Assembly: GCF_000149955.1 (NCBI RefSeq)
Contig: NC_030986.1
Coordinates: forward strand, 157,863 to 221,862
Reading direction: 5' to 3'
Length of the DNA: 64,000 nt
From: Fusarium oxysporum f. sp. lycopersici 4287
Lineage: Eukaryota; Ascomycota; Sordariomycetes; Hypocreales; Nectriaceae
Position 1 is the first letter of the stretch. Every line of letters begins with the position of its first letter. Under the pieces are notes generated by a model that worked only from the letters and a program-made list of their open reading frames with translations, was not told the DNA's origin and searched no databases. This document shows, one piece after another, positions 21,745 to 34,388 of the stretch. The translations under genes were made by a program, and so were the position numbers.

Positions 21745-23610
21745 CTACTTGTCTCCCTCCATCTTTTCCACCGTCGTCCTTATGTTCGTGACCTCCTCTA
21801 CTGTCCCCTCCTTCTTCCTCTTCTCCTCTAATCCGTACATAGTTTCCAGTTCAGATCTTAGTCTGTTGTCCCTGCAGATGCAGGCCAGCACGAATCCTAT
21901 GCCTGCGAACGCGATGGTTGGCTGGAAAGCCTTCTGGATCGCTAGCTGGAACGTCTCACGGATCTGGCTCTGCACGGGATCATCGAAACTCATGACGAAA
22001 TCCTTGGATCCAAGAGCGAAGGCGTCGCCTGCATTCAAAAGAGCGCGAACTTCGGGGTCGTCGATGCGGGACGAGTACTTTGAAATGAAGATGTTGAAGA
22101 TTGTGCTGGGTATAGCAATGCCGAAGATCATGGCCATGCCTCGGATGTAGGTGAATCCGGCCGTTGCCGCTGCCATGTCCGCCTCAGCTGTCCATGACTG
22201 GATAGCCGGAAGCGTTGAGCCAGCCAAAAAGCCTGTACCGATGGGCTGAACAAAGAGTTTGAATACCCACTCAGCGTTTGAGTCTTCTCGCTTGAGCGTC
22301 GAGAAGATGCCTTGCCCTACCGTGAGGAGAGTAAAGCCCACGACGTGGAAAACCTTGTACTTGGCAACCTTTGGAAGAGCAACGGCGGTAAAGATCATGC
22401 TGGGCATCATGAATGCTGTCAGCGGGATCATCTGTACACCTGTTCGGCCTGCAGACGAGGCCATGACGCCCTGGAAAAACAATGGTAGGAAGTAGGCCGG
22501 TAAGAAAAGGCAGAAGTTGCACATGAAGGTTTCGATGTACAGCAGGATGGAGCTCCAGTGTTTGAATATACGAAGCGGGACGACAGGCTCGGTAGCCCAC
22601 TTGGCCTCCCAGACGAAGAAGACAACTGCACCGATAATGCCTATGATGAGCGGTGCAAGGACCTCTGGTGAGTCCCAAGGATATACGACATGTGCCCACG
22701 TCAAGGCAAGGAGAATACTGATACTAGAGCCAGTGATAATGATGTTGCCAACCCAGTCGATGCGGCGGAGCTTGGTCATGATGGTCTCATTTCGGTTCCA
22801 CTTGACGTGGAGGAAGAGGTAAAGGCCTATTAGTGCAACACCAGCAATGGGGACATTGATATAGAAGATCTTAAGATAACGACGTTAGAATATCAAGTTT
22901 CGCCAAAAGAAGGTATAGTTACAGCTCACCCATCGCCAGGACACGTTGTTGACAAGGGCACCACTAATAATAGGTCCCGAGATGAGAGAAAAGGCCGCTA
23001 AACTGAGCGTCATGCCGATGTACTTGGAACGCTCTCTCAAGGGGACGAGATCCGAGATGACCATTTCTGTAAGCATGACACAATTCTGGCTCGCAACGCC
23101 CTGGATACCTCGACCAGCCAGCATCATTGCCTCATTCGTGGCGGCTCCGCACATAACACAACCGACAATGAAAAGCGAAGTGACGACGATGGTCACCCAA
23201 CGGCGGCCGAAGATGTTGGCGAGTTGTGCTGTCAGGGGCAACACAGACGTTCTATAGCCATCAGCCTGTTTATCCCGGAACTTGGTTCTTATGCACTCCT
23301 ACCCGGTGAGCAACTGTATGTGAGCAACCCAGACGTAGTTGCTTCCGATCTTCAGGTCCTCCACAATAAACGGCAACGCGGTCCCAATGATGGTGTTCTC
23401 GAGCGTAGCGAGGAAGATAAGCAGTGATAGGTTCGCCAGGATGATCCAGAAGCGAAAGGATGGCTTGAATTCGGCCACGGCCTCTTCATCATTACTATTC
23501 GGGGTGTTGCCCTCTGCTGCTTCGTTTTTGCTCTCGTTGCTAGCGCCGCTGGACTGGGGAAGATGCACGTCTGGCGGAGACGTGGTGTCTTGTTGAGTGA
23601 TGCCACCCAT
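21745..23610 (-). CDS. MFS multidrug transporter, DHA2 (14-TM) family, 584 aa
   Basis: Exons 23303-23610, 22930-23251 and 21745-22869, with introns of 51 and 60 bp; the spliced length is 1755 nt. A plasma-membrane proton antiporter for drugs or secondary metabolites. The N-terminal cytosolic tail is polar. Motif D1-like LENTIIGTALPFI begins the first membrane helix, motif A-like LTAQLANIFGRRW lies after helix 2, and motif C-like LISGPIISGALV lies in helix 5. About 14 hydrophobic segments can be counted, ending with a polar tail rich in Glu/Lys. The start is ATG 23610; the in-frame TTG upstream is not used. It lies near a lipocalin-like enzyme, a P450 and a regulator, so export of a metabolite is plausible. 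The gene appears intact. Confidence 0.9.
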
Positions 23611-25715
23611 GATTGCCAAATGATACTCGGGCTGTCCTATCCTCGGAATGTTTAAAGGAATATTTGAGGATTAATTAAATGGGAATGAAGAGTGAGACGT
23701 AAGTGTAAATAAGCACAAATTACAGGCGTAAGCTGACATCGCCAGCGGAAACTATAGGACCATGGCGGTTAAGCGCCCTACTGCGCGGGTATGGCTCTGA
23801 ATCCTGATGACGTTTGATTTTACCGTCAGCGTGAGACAAGAGGGCTGGGAACATATCAAACAAATCTTTTAAAATATACTATGAACGTGGCTATCTATAA
23901 TATGCTTGGCTAATTTACTGGCGGGCTATCACAGTTGATACCTGGGGAAAGATTATAATAATCTGATAAAGGGGATGGTATTTTATTTCGTGCGTAGCCA
24001 TCAAACATTCAAATTCGCATAAGCCACTGTGAACTAAGGGTCGAACACGATGCCTAATTGGACGATGACCGACTCGTCTTACATGCGTTCAGGGTGTATG
24101 CAAGATGTAAGCGTGCGTGATTAGTTAGATAATTGAACGGAATTCCGATTGATCGCTGTGACCCGTTCAAGAGCCTGTCTTACTTGTCGCAGGAAGAAGG
24201 GTGTGAGTAAGATCTATTCCCTTTTTATTAACCCCGCATCTTACTAATATTTAAATAGCATGTCAGCTGTGAATTCTGGCTCAAAGAATGAGGGGGCCGT
24301 TGATCTCAGTGAGCAGCCTACGTCTGGCGGTTCACGGTAAAGAGCTCATATCTCATTCAGGTCCCAACATCTGCTGTTCGACCCGGCGCAGGCGCTCATA
24401 AATGGTTAACAGAGCTTCGCTATCCGTGCTCAGGCCACAAGAGAATCAGCGGGGACGTCTTTAAGATAGAAATAAAATATATACTATTTCGCAAATTTCT
24501 GCTTTAGCCTGCGTATCTGGCGCGTTAGATATTCGCATATAAGTTGCTAGCTATTACACCAATCATACTTTAGAGAGGCGCGATCACATCGAAGCTATAA
24601 TATATGAGAATAAGTATGCGCCGTTTCTGGCTTCTAAATGGATATTATTATTTCACTCTGTACCTTCCTGTATCGGCAATTCGTGCACTGTTAAGAATTT
24701 AGCAGATTCCCTTAAATAGAACATCCCCACCGTCTTCACGCGGCGAGGAGGACACCATGTCTTACCGAAAGTCTGCGCATAAGAGGCCATGATCTGTCGC
24801 CCATGGTTATGCCCCTAGCCTCATCTGCTTGAAGATATTAAGCATATGGGGAGCCCAATAGGATAAAGGACTATCATTTAAATGGCAGTAGTCAAGAGGG
24901 GAAAGGAGCTTAGTCTGCACGGTGCAAGTTATTATAGATGCGTCGGTCTATGGGCACTTTCGGACTCTTGCACTTTCGCAAATAAGGTATAATATTCCGA
25001 AATATCGCATATTAGCACGTGATCTTCTCAAGTTGATATTTATTATCTAATAAGAAATCACAATAAGAATATCAGGCTGTCTACAAATGATAATTACAGG
25101 TCAGAAATTGGCATAAGTCCCTGTGAAACGACTCTACCATTTTAGATTTTTTTCTTTGGAAATGTAACTGGTCCGCAGCTTCAGTAACACCATATAGTAC
25201 TGGGTATGGACAAGCAAAGTTTCGTTAAGCGATTTATGGAGAGATATTTCAAGGTTTCATCTTTGTACTAATCTGATCGTTCTTGAGCGTCACCTCTATC
25301 TATAGTAAGCTAAATGCAATCCGTACATTCTTCGAAGCGAAAACATTTCCCGACCAGCGAGTTGGGTCTCCCACCATCGTGATATCCATCATAAAGGCAG
25401 GAGGTCCAGGCCAGGAGCGAGAGCCGCAGCGATAGTTTTTAGACAAGGAAGACTGAGAAAACTCTTTTGATCTAGCAATAAAAAGTGCCTATACTAAGGC
25501 GTGCTTTTATGCCTACATTTTAAGTTCGAGAAATTTCCTAGAAGACGCGTCTGCTAATTAGACTCATTGTTTTTTATAAATAAGTCATTTCGTTGGGTTT
25601 CAGAATGCCTAGTATTTTGCCTTCAATGCTTATTAACGTATAGATGAAAAGACAGCAGCAAGTTAGAGAGTACAACCCTGCCTACCTATATACACTATCG
25701 CTATTAATTTGAATT
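23611..25715. other. Long intergenic stretch with a possible zinc-cluster relic
   Basis: No complete gene. The only coding-like signal is RSRACLTCRRKKG at about 24163-24201. The rest is non-coding by eye. Confidence 0.5.
24155..24210 (+). pseudogene. Possible Zn2Cys6 zinc-cluster exon relic
   Basis: VTRSRACLTCRRKKG resembles the first Cys pair and basic loop of a fungal Zn2Cys6 domain and is followed by a GTGAGT donor-like sequence. No in-frame ATG lies just upstream and no second half of the cluster follows. It may be chance or a gene remnant. Confidence 0.3.
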
Positions 25716-26942
25716 TTATCTCAGAAGAGATAATTGTTCAATATGGCCCTGAATCTGTACTTCCTTATCGTCCCAAAAGCCTTTTCCTTCACCGTACGAC
25801 TCAGATATCGTAATGTACTTATCACGCTGCTCTGGAAGGCTTGGGATTAATTCACCGTCGCGGATCCATTTATCAAACGTGAAATAGGCATTTCGTGCCG
25901 GCAAATCCAGGAAGAACTTATTAAAGTACTTCAAGCCGGTTCGAGGGCTAGCTTCTATATCCCAAGCCCGGCTCTTAGGGCCGACTGGTAACATCTCATG
26001 CCGGCCGTTTGGGTGCCAAACAGAAGCGAAAGCGATTTTCGATTCACCGTCGATGCTTGGTTCCATGGACCACGATATGAGAACCTCTCCAGACTCCAGA
26101 TAAAACCACAGGGCATAGTAGCCTTTGCCAATGTGGAAATTGCCCCATTGTCTTTCGAACAAGGCGTATGACTGTTCCGGATCAATCTCGTGTTGTTTTC
26201 CATCGATTACAAGGTGCCCCTCAAGACGGGTTGTAGGGTTGGCCTAAATACCCTATTAGTGACCAAATCCAACAGGCAATCGACATGCTACTAACCCAAT
26301 ACCAGGACCATCCAGGAAGCGCAGTAGAGCCGTCAGGGTCTGGTCCCCGATTGACCAGCTGGACGCCGCCTCCGCCGCCGTAGTAGAAGTTGCCACCCGT
26401 AGGCTGTATAGTCATGTCGAGTTTGATTCCAACAAAGTCGAGCTCAAGGTGGGTATTGGTCCATTGATCACCCCCTTCAGGGCTAGTGATGCTCTGCGTG
26501 GCGCTCTTCAGCTCTAGGCGATCGGGATTTCCAGAGCCAGGATGAAGGATTGAAGCTCCCCGCGAAGTAAGGTCCTGGAGGTCATTCAAGGAAATAAATG
26601 TTCCAAGTAGGTCGGCCCCGCGCAAGCCTGCGTTGCTTGTCAAGTGATATTTGAGTCCATCTTTTGTTGTGATCCAGTAGAGCATGAAGACACTGCGACG
26701 TTTAGTATAACCAGATTGTGACGTGAGAAGGAAGGTCACGCACTTGTTCACGTTGTTGGTGTCTGTTGTAACATATGCTAATGTTTTCCGAGCGTCGTAT
26801 CTATTCACGAGTGTCTTTTTAAAAGTTAGTTCGTTGGAATCATAACTACAGAACAAAGTCGGACGGCAAGACTCACCCCATCATTGTCTATCGTAGTTGG
26901 TGGATACACGGGAGGCGCCCACGATATAGGAGTGGCTGTCAT
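25716..26942 (-). CDS. Lipocalin-like AttH/CrtC-family enzyme (kievitone-hydratase / Diels-Alderase-like), 353 aa
   Basis: Proposed exons are 26877-26942, 26744-26814, 26296-26692 and 25716-26243; introns are 62, 51 and 52 bp, and the spliced length is 1062 nt. The key motifs are in the middle: GGNFYYGGGGGVQLVN, then GPDPDGSTALPGWSW joined by splicing to YWANPTTRLEG, and later SYALFERQWGNFHIGKGYYALW. These match my memory of fungal kievitone-hydratase-like and decalin-forming Diels-Alderase-like proteins with two beta-barrel domains. The family includes hydratases and pericyclases, so the reaction cannot be assigned. No secretion signal is obvious. The first two exons are the least certain. 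The neighbouring P450, transporter and regulator suggest a biosynthetic setting. Confidence 0.8.
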
Positions 26943-27852
26943 TTTTTTTGCAGGGTAGACTTAGTCGCTCAAAACTTTCAAATCGTCTCGATGGAATTTG
27001 CTCTGTTGCAGCGAATTGAGGTGGGTGTGTACTGTACTATAGTTATTTATGTTGCGTTTCAAGCCATCTACTTATAATTAATCAAGCATGTTATTCTAAC
27101 AGCGGGCTTACGGGCTGTTGTCGGCTCCGAATAGAGCTCCGTGACCGCTAGTTTATCTTCAAGCACCTGATTAATCGATGCGACTAGACAACTAAAATCG
27201 GAGAATCTTGAATAGTCTAATTCTGATATGACGAGGGTTTAGACTGAGTCTAAGAGGGCGGACTAAAGTCGGAGAATCTCCAGTAGTATATAATTCTAAA
27301 ACGACAGGGGTTCGAACTTGATCTAGCGGACTAAAGTCGGAGAATCACCTTGCAGCCACTAATTTAAGGCAATATAACTAAACTTGTGCGAAGTATATAT
27401 AATTCATAGTCCATAATGCATAAAGCCGGTATAATACTATTGAGAATGATTTTGTGGAGGTCTGGATGTCCACTTTAAGAGATAAAACAACCTGAATGTC
27501 TTGCGAATTGGTTGAGTAAATATTCCCCCCCTAGCCCGATATCTTTAACCATAATGTTATCACTGCAATTATGCATTACGAAGCCTTTTAACCTTGTTTA
27601 TGTTGTTTCGGATGATACTAAGATCGTCAATGAACATGCTGATCTTCTCCTCCTGGGGGAGACATGAGGCCAATACATGGACCACTTTCTACTGCCTATG
27701 CTGTTTATAGCAAATTGACCAGAGGATATAAGGGATCCTATAATGGATAGCTTAAAATCCAAACCTCAACTTTCTCAACAACTCCTGCTAACGATCCACG
27801 CATACGCACCTCCATTAAGACTGAAGCAGGTATCAATTCCACAGTAGTGACC
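26943..27852. other. Intergenic between divergent lipocalin-like gene and P450
   Basis: Shared upstream region of two divergent genes. It contains imperfect tandem repeats at 27180-27350. No other gene was seen. Confidence 0.5.
27180..27350. repeat. Three imperfect ~75-bp tandem repeats
   Basis: The core actaaa(g/a)tcggagaatc recurs at about 27189, 27264 and 27332, spaced about 70-75 bp, with related TCTAA...GACGAG/GACAGG segments between. It lies in the divergent promoter region. Confidence 0.65.
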
Positions 27853-29531
27853 ATGACAGCCAGCTTGAGCATTCTTGGGGTCTTTTGGTGTGTTGTGCAT
27901 CCAAGGAAACCTCAAGTTGCTCGCTACAGCGCATCGCTCAGCTTCACTATGCTCTACATTATATACCGCGTTTTATTCCACCCGCTTGCAAAGTCCCAGG
28001 CCCTAAATTGGCGGCCGTTTCCGACGTATGCTATCATGCTGTACTTCACACATGCTCAATGCTAAGCTAAGCCCCATCAGATCTGGTACGCCCTAAAATG
28101 GACCTCCGGTCGATATCCGTTCATCATGGAAGAAACGCATCGTAAATATGGTATGTTATCCTCCTTTTTATCCTTTTTTTTTTTTGGTCATGCCAAGCAT
28201 GCCCTGACTTCCGACTCGAGGCGATGTGGTGCGCATTGCCCCCAATGAACTTTCCTTCGCTACTGTGCAGGCCTATCACGATATCTACGGACATGCGCTT
28301 AAAGATAAGAAGAGGTTCATCAAAGGTTCTTGGTACGATGTAGCTGGAGACCACCCGGGTATCGTCAGCGTCAGAGACCCCGTACAACACTCGCGGCAAA
28401 GGAAGTACCTATCTCATGCATTCAGCGCCAAATCTTTACGCGGTCAAGAAACACTGATTCATGGTTATGTGGATCTATTCTTGGGCCAATTGCGCAATCT
28501 TGGAAGTCCTGGAGGAGCCGGAATCAATGTTGAGGAGGCCCTTAATTGGTTGACGTTCGATATCATCGGTATTGCTTCAACATTCCAGCTGTTCTTCATG
28601 CCCTAATTCGTGTGTTCTAGGTGACCTCGCATTTGGCGAGTCTTTTTCTGCTGTTGCTGAAGGGCGATCACACTTCTGGGTGTCACTCATTATTGATGCA
28701 TCTTATGCCATGATGCTCTCAGGGTTGAGAAAACGTGTTCCCCTCGTCAACCTGTATCTACCATTTGTGGTCCCGAAAGATGCCAGTGCTATGCATCGAA
28801 AACATATGGCCTTGACTCGCGAGAAGATGCTGAAACGGCTTGAGATGCCCAATTCCGAAGACCGCGGAGATTTCTTCTCGCACCTGTTGCGCAAAGGTGG
28901 CAATAAAGTTCCGGAGCCTGAGCTTTGCCAACAATCCAATACACTTATTGTGGCTGGGTCGGAAACCACAGCTACATGTCTCACCGGGATTGTCTTTTGC
29001 CTACTGTCAAATCTGTCGTGTTTGGAGGCTCTTTCTAACGAAGTCCGTTCGCGATTCCAGTCGGACACAGAGATCACAGGAGACGCTACTGCAGATTTAA
29101 AGTACCTCTCTGCAGTTATTGAAGAAGGGCTTCGAATCTTTCCGCCTGCGCCTTTCGGTCTTCCCCGTGTTTCGCCCGGTGCTATAATAGACGGCCACTA
29201 CATTCCTCCAGGCGTCGTTGTGAGTGTAGATCACTGGACTACCAAGCATGATGGACGCTACTGGAAAGATCCACACGCTTTTATACCAGAGCGTTGGATC
29301 GATGGGGGTTTTGGAGACACGAAGCAGGCCAGCCAACCCTTCTCACTTGGCCCGAGAGCTTGTTTAGGCATCAACCTGGCGTATCTTGAAATGAGGATTA
29401 TTATCGCCAAGATGGTGTATCATTTTGACTGGGAATTGGTGAACAATGAAGTTGATTTGTTCAGGGATTCAAAGCTATACTTGCTGTGGAAAAAGCCACG
29501 TTTGTTGGTCCGTTTCCACCCTCACAATTAG
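27853..29531 (+). CDS. Cytochrome P450 (CYP65/isotrichodermin-hydroxylase-like) with 1-nt frameshift in exon 1
   Basis: Exons 27853-28025, 28081-28150, 28221-28568 and 28621-29531; introns are 55, 70 and 52 bp. The sum is 1502 nt, one short of 501 codons. The deficit lies at about 28000, where [11 protein letters not shown] is followed by [10 protein letters not shown] only in the next frame (a T missing in the KFPGPK hinge). After that all motifs are present: AGSETTA (I helix), EEGLRIFPP (ExxR), PERW, and [10 protein letters not shown] with the haem-ligand Cys. The N-terminal hydrophobic segment would anchor it in the ER. Heme monooxygenases of this kind hydroxylate secondary metabolites. 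Either a recent pseudogene or a sequencing error. Confidence 0.85.
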
Positions 29532-30480
29532 ATTTCCAATTGATACAATAAGTATCACTCTCTCCATGGACCTATCACAGTCTGTGTGCTGAGAAGCTTG
29601 GTTTTTCCTAAGTGCAAATTCAGTTTGACTTTTAATTCATTTAAGGCAACCTCTATTATTAATCTCCTGATCTTATTACTCTATCCCTTTGAGTGCTACA
29701 GCCCTTAGGGAGGTCACTCGCTGTACTTAGCTTAGTCACAAGGTTAATACGTGCAGGGTAGTTACCAGATAATTGTAAGATCTTCAATTTTAGCAAAATA
29801 CTACCAAAAGCTCATGCTACTTAATATCTATTAAAACTATGAATTACCTACTGATTCTTAATGAAATATAAGTAAAAGAATATGGCTTTGATAATTATAG
29901 CTTTTACATATATGCATGGCAAATAGGCCTAGGCCTTACTGAAATACTAATCAACCTGCCTGAAGAGGCATTCGGCTGCAACTTCATGCCTTTAAACATA
30001 GAAGATCATGATTTCTACATTAATATACTGCCTCTAATACTACTTAAGCTATTTTAGCTTTTTATACCTATATCCCTTATATATATGATTTTAAATTCTG
30101 CGATAATGGCCTGCTATAGGGGTCTCACTGTTTAAGCCTTTGTAGAAAAGTTAAAAAGCTCGATGGCCTCGTATAAAGCTGACGGCAAGGGAAAAAGAAA
30201 AAAAGAAAAAAAAAAAAAAACATATCTCTTGTATAGTTATGGGTCTGCTATAGTAATAGCTGGGTCTCTTATCTTATGTAAAATGGCATTATTAATAGCT
30301 AAAACTCGGCTATTTCCGACCAGTTACGGATTGACCGGTAGGACGGGCTCTCGGCTGTATAAGTATATATATGGCTTGGGTTGGTGATTTACCTCGGAAT
30401 TCATAAGGAAAATATAATCAAGAGCTATTAGAGCCCTCCTTCCCTAGGTGCTTAGGCCCCCCCTGCATTTAATTATTAAG
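29532..30480. other. Intergenic, degraded sequence
   Basis: AT-rich with an A-rich tract (30185-30220). No coding evidence; probably partly old transposon sequence leading into the piggyBac relic. Confidence 0.5.
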
Positions 30481-31964
30481 TTTATGCCCCTGTGGAGGTT
30501 CTAGTTAATCTTACGCTATATATGGACTTTTAACTAAACTTTGCTTAACCTAGGTAACGAAGAGGCCCTTCTTAAGGCATTCCAAGCTACTAAGCTATGG
30601 TCTAACCTTATATCGAAGGTATTAGCCTAGCTCTATATACCAGGGAATAACATTGCTGTAGATAAGTATATAGTCCCTTTTATAGGCAGGAGCAAAGAGT
30701 AAGCCTATGCCCGTAGGGTTTAAAGTCTGGAGTATCGCCTAAAATTGTCTCTTTATTCGGTGGCTGTGGCATGTAAAGATATTACTATATACCGCTGTTA
30801 TCATCGAGCTGCCGAAGAAGAAAAAGAAGCCAGCTGCAAAGCCGCAACAGGGGAAGAAGGGAAAGGGGAAGCCCAAGGAGACTGTGGTCCTCAGCAATAC
30901 GGCAGGAGTTGTTATTCACCTAGTTAATATGCTGCCGAAGCAGACATATTATATCTTTGTGGATAACCCCTTCTCGCCTAATCTCTTCCATGCCCTTCGA
31001 GAAGCCAGGCATGGAGCTATAGGTATAGGCCGCCCTAACTATGGTATTACTAAGGACCTTAAAGTTACAAAAGGGAAGGATAAGGCAGGTGCCTTAGGCT
31101 TTAAATATAATAAAGTAAAGTCAATCCCTATGATAGATAACCTTGTATACCCAAGGGACTTATTTATATATAATTCCCTTACTAATTTATCCTTCCTAGG
31201 TTGCTTAAATCGCTTAGAAGGATAATAGCCTTGTGTTATTTCTCTCGACTATATACAGTGGTGCTAATGACTAATGCACGCCAAAGAGAAGAAGGAAGCC
31301 TACTAACAAAGGGGCATAATCTAAGCCAATACAGGAGACCTTTAGCGATGCTATAATAAAGGTTATTCCTATACCGACTATATCTGCTTCTTATAACGAT
31401 GAAATGAATCACGTAGACCAAGGAGATCAGATAAGGTCCTATACAAGCTATAAGCACCGATTTTGCCGTGGCCCATAGCAGGCGCTCCTTTGGTCCTTAA
31501 TTCTCGATATAACACTTACAAATAGATTCATTTTGCAGCTCAAGACCTCATAGCCGCGGTGGCCGCCTTATAAGACCCTCAAGACCTGGAAGAGGTGCAT
31601 CTCCAACGCCCTATTTATCAAATTTGGCCAAGAAAGTGGCGCAAGGGAGAGATCTAGGTCAGGGAAAGAGGAGGACTTGACCGATACTCAATTACGGCAA
31701 AATCATCTGCAAAGGGATATTAATTATGTCAATAAGGGAACATTCTCGGATTGCCTTGCTTGCAAAGGGTTCAGACAGGGGCAGCCCCGACCCTTTAAAA
31801 AGAGGAAGATTGAAAATAGCTTCTTTTTGCAGCCGATATCAGATAATGCACAAAGTCGGCACCGAGGAGGCTCAGGCAGGCAGACCTTATACGGCTGTGA
31901 AGTCTGTGAGGTAGTGATTTGTCGCAATCAAAACTGCCGGGACTTTTACCGTCATACAAATTAG
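30480..31964 (+). mobile_element. piggyBac-like transposase relic
   Basis: Plus-strand fragments in several frames read as a DDE_Tnp_1_7 (piggyBac) transposase: LYIPGNNIAVDKYIVPFIGRSKE (about 30630-30700), NMLPKQTYYIFVDNPFSPN (about 30928-30985), GIGRPNYGITKDLKV.KGKDKAG (about 31020-31090), NDEMNHVDQGDQIRSYTSYKHR (about 31395-31462), and a Cys-rich C-terminal finger (CLACKGFRQG, CEVCEVVICRNQNC, about 31755-31950). Frameshifts and RIP-type stops break it. No terminal inverted repeats were recognised. It splits the P450 from the regulator gene. Confidence 0.8.
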
Positions 31965-32440
31965 TATGTATGGAGAAGTACTGCTAGTTAAATCTATTTT
32001 GATTGGTCTAATACCCCTGTCGTGACCCCGCCTAAGGGCTGTGGCACTCAAAGGGATAATGCTCAGGCCTTTCGTTCAATTTCCAACTCAGCTACTGAGG
32101 TTCGCATATATTGCTTACCGTTACCGGTTCATAGAATATAGTATGTGGAAGGGAATGTATAGAGCTTCGTGTTTTTACTTAATAAGGGTGATGGTGAATT
32201 GATTTTGATGGAGTTGCGCCCCTCACCCTCGTTTGGCTCCTTGGCCAATTGCCGGGCTATATTTCAAAGCAGTAAATATTTCAAATCACAAGTGGACCGT
32301 GGACGAATAGAAAGTCGGCATCTGGCTTTAAAATGGTTGTCGCACACGGACCAATCAAAAGCTAGCAGTCTTGTCAAGGATTGACAGCCACCGCCTCCGT
32401 TTTCACTACTAGCCTCAGAAGATACCGCTCCTTACACATC
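31965..32440. other. Intergenic upstream of the Zn2Cys6 regulator
   Basis: No gene. Presumed promoter of the gene at 32441. Confidence 0.5.
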
Positions 32441-34388
32441 ATGTCTCCAGGAGAGAGCTCAAGAAAGGGCAAGCCGATTGCCAGACGGGCTTGTGATCTT
32501 TGCCGCAGCCGCAAATTACAGGTACATGAATACATACATGCCCCTCGAAACCAGTCCGTTGCGATCGACAGCTAACGTTGTAACAGTGTGTCTTCGATCA
32601 ACTGGGTACGTCATGCAAACGCTGTGTGCAAGTCGAAATGCCATGCACCTTTATGACTACCCGCAAGCCTCGGGGCCCGCCTAATCGGTATGTAGCAATC
32701 AAGACTCATCCTTGATATTGATAATTTGCTGACATATTAGGGCAGTCGAGTTGCCGAAGCTAAAGCCCAGGGTCACGATCCTCACCACAAGGATCCAGAG
32801 AATGAAGGAACAGCTGCACATGCACAGTGTCTTCCGAAAAGCCTGTCCTCGTTGTCCTCGTCACTCGTCACATATTTGACAATTGAACATTTCTGCTCCA
32901 ATGAGATTTTCGAGCTGTTGATTTCAGATTATCTCCAACACATCTATCCACTTCATCCCATTATACATCGACCACGTTTTCGAGTAGATTTCCAAAATAA
33001 ATGCTACCAATCTGACCCATTCTTTTATCGACTATGCATCTCCCTTTCAGCTCTTGCCATCTCTTGGTCACCACGAAATTTTCAAAGTTATGGATTTCAT
33101 CCTGACGAAACAATAAGCAGCATGGTGGAAAGGGCTCACTACTTGGTTGCACTCAGCAAGACATCGCAAAGATTACACACCGGTATCCAGCCCGACGCTC
33201 AAGACATGGTGTGCTCATATATACTGAGCGTGGCACTCCATGGTTCGGGTAGGACTCACTATGGTTGGGTGCACGCCTCCGAGGCGGTCTTGTGTATGAG
33301 GAAACTGAGCCTGTTCAGACGGGAATCACACTGTGATTTCGACAACATAAACTCTGAAATATGCAAGCGAGCATTTTGGATGATATTTATTGTAATGGCG
33401 TAAGTTACATCTGCTAAGACGCTCAAAAGCGAACTCGAGTCCTAGCTAACTAATTCTCGTAGCCACGATAGACTCACATATCCAGTGCCGCATACGGGGA
33501 TCAGCTACAATCCAGCTTGTATTGACTGGGATTTCCTTGTTTTACTTGAGGTTGATGATCCATTTCCAGATAAAATGGAACTATGTGAAGATTCCACAGC
33601 CACGCCGCTGCTAGCTGGGTTCATTGCCTTAATTAAACTTTATCTCTGTGCAGTCGCATTGGGACCGGACAAAATGCCTGGAAACCCGCGTTATGGCCAA
33701 TTCTCACCACCATGCCCAGAACAGACGTCCAATAGCTGTGGTAACAGCGTGCTCACTTTCGGACAAGGCATGGATATCATACAAGCTTGCGGAACATCAG
33801 CAGCCAACTACCTGACGAATTGAGACTTTTCAATAGAGACGGGCATGCAAATCAATGCACTTGTTCATTTGCCATCTCGCGGGCGAACATATACATGACA
33901 AGCCTCTTCATCCAAAGCATCGTCCTTGCGACGTTGTCAGCCAACAATACATTGTTTCAGGAACCAAATCAACACCATCATCAAGTGAAGCCCCTGGATG
34001 TATTTCAGTCTGGAGAAAGCAAAGACGATAATTGCCGACTGGGCAACCTTCGTAAGGAAATTGCTCTGGAATCATTCCATATAATCACTGTCACACCCAT
34101 CTCCGCTCTCAAAGCAAACGGAACCGCCGCAGTAGGTTCCCCATACTCACTATGGCCGGCATGGCTTCCAATAAATTAGCCAAGGAAAAGCCAAGAGTGA
34201 CCCGAAAGCATATACTGACCTCCACGTAGGTTTCGAAACTTCGGGAAATTACAGCTAGCTTATTGAACTGCAAAGTGGATCGCTCATATCGTGATAAAGA
34301 AGGAGAGGAGCAAGTTCAGTCTTGCATCAATCGCCTGATCGCTACTCTAGTTGAGCTCGATGATATAAAGCAGATACACGAAGAGTAA
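32441..34388 (+). CDS. Zn2Cys6 transcription factor with fungal_trans domain, one probable frameshift
   Basis: Exons 32441-32521, 32587-32691, 32741-33399, 33463-34131 and 34230-34388, each bounded by good splice signals. The zinc cluster is built across intron 1: ACDLCRSRKLQ joined to CVFDQLGTSCKRC and ending VEMPC, giving C-X2-C-X6-C-X8-C-X2-C-X6-C. A fungal-specific middle homology region follows (FELLISDYLQHIYPLHPIIHRPRF). The exons sum to 1673 nt, one short of 558 codons; the frame must change near 33800, between DIIQACG and PDELRLFN. After that the frame stays open to the TAA at 34388. A nuclear regulator, possibly of the neighbouring biosynthetic genes. Non-functional if the shift is real. 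Confidence 0.8.

Noticed and set aside
17525..27350. CRISPR-like spaced repeats
   Set aside because: The repeats are microsatellite or imperfect tandem types in a eukaryotic genome with no cas genes.
33730..33802. Intron explaining the regulator frame break
   Set aside because: Only a GTCCAA donor gives the right phase; it does not fit the fungal donor consensus used elsewhere in the window.
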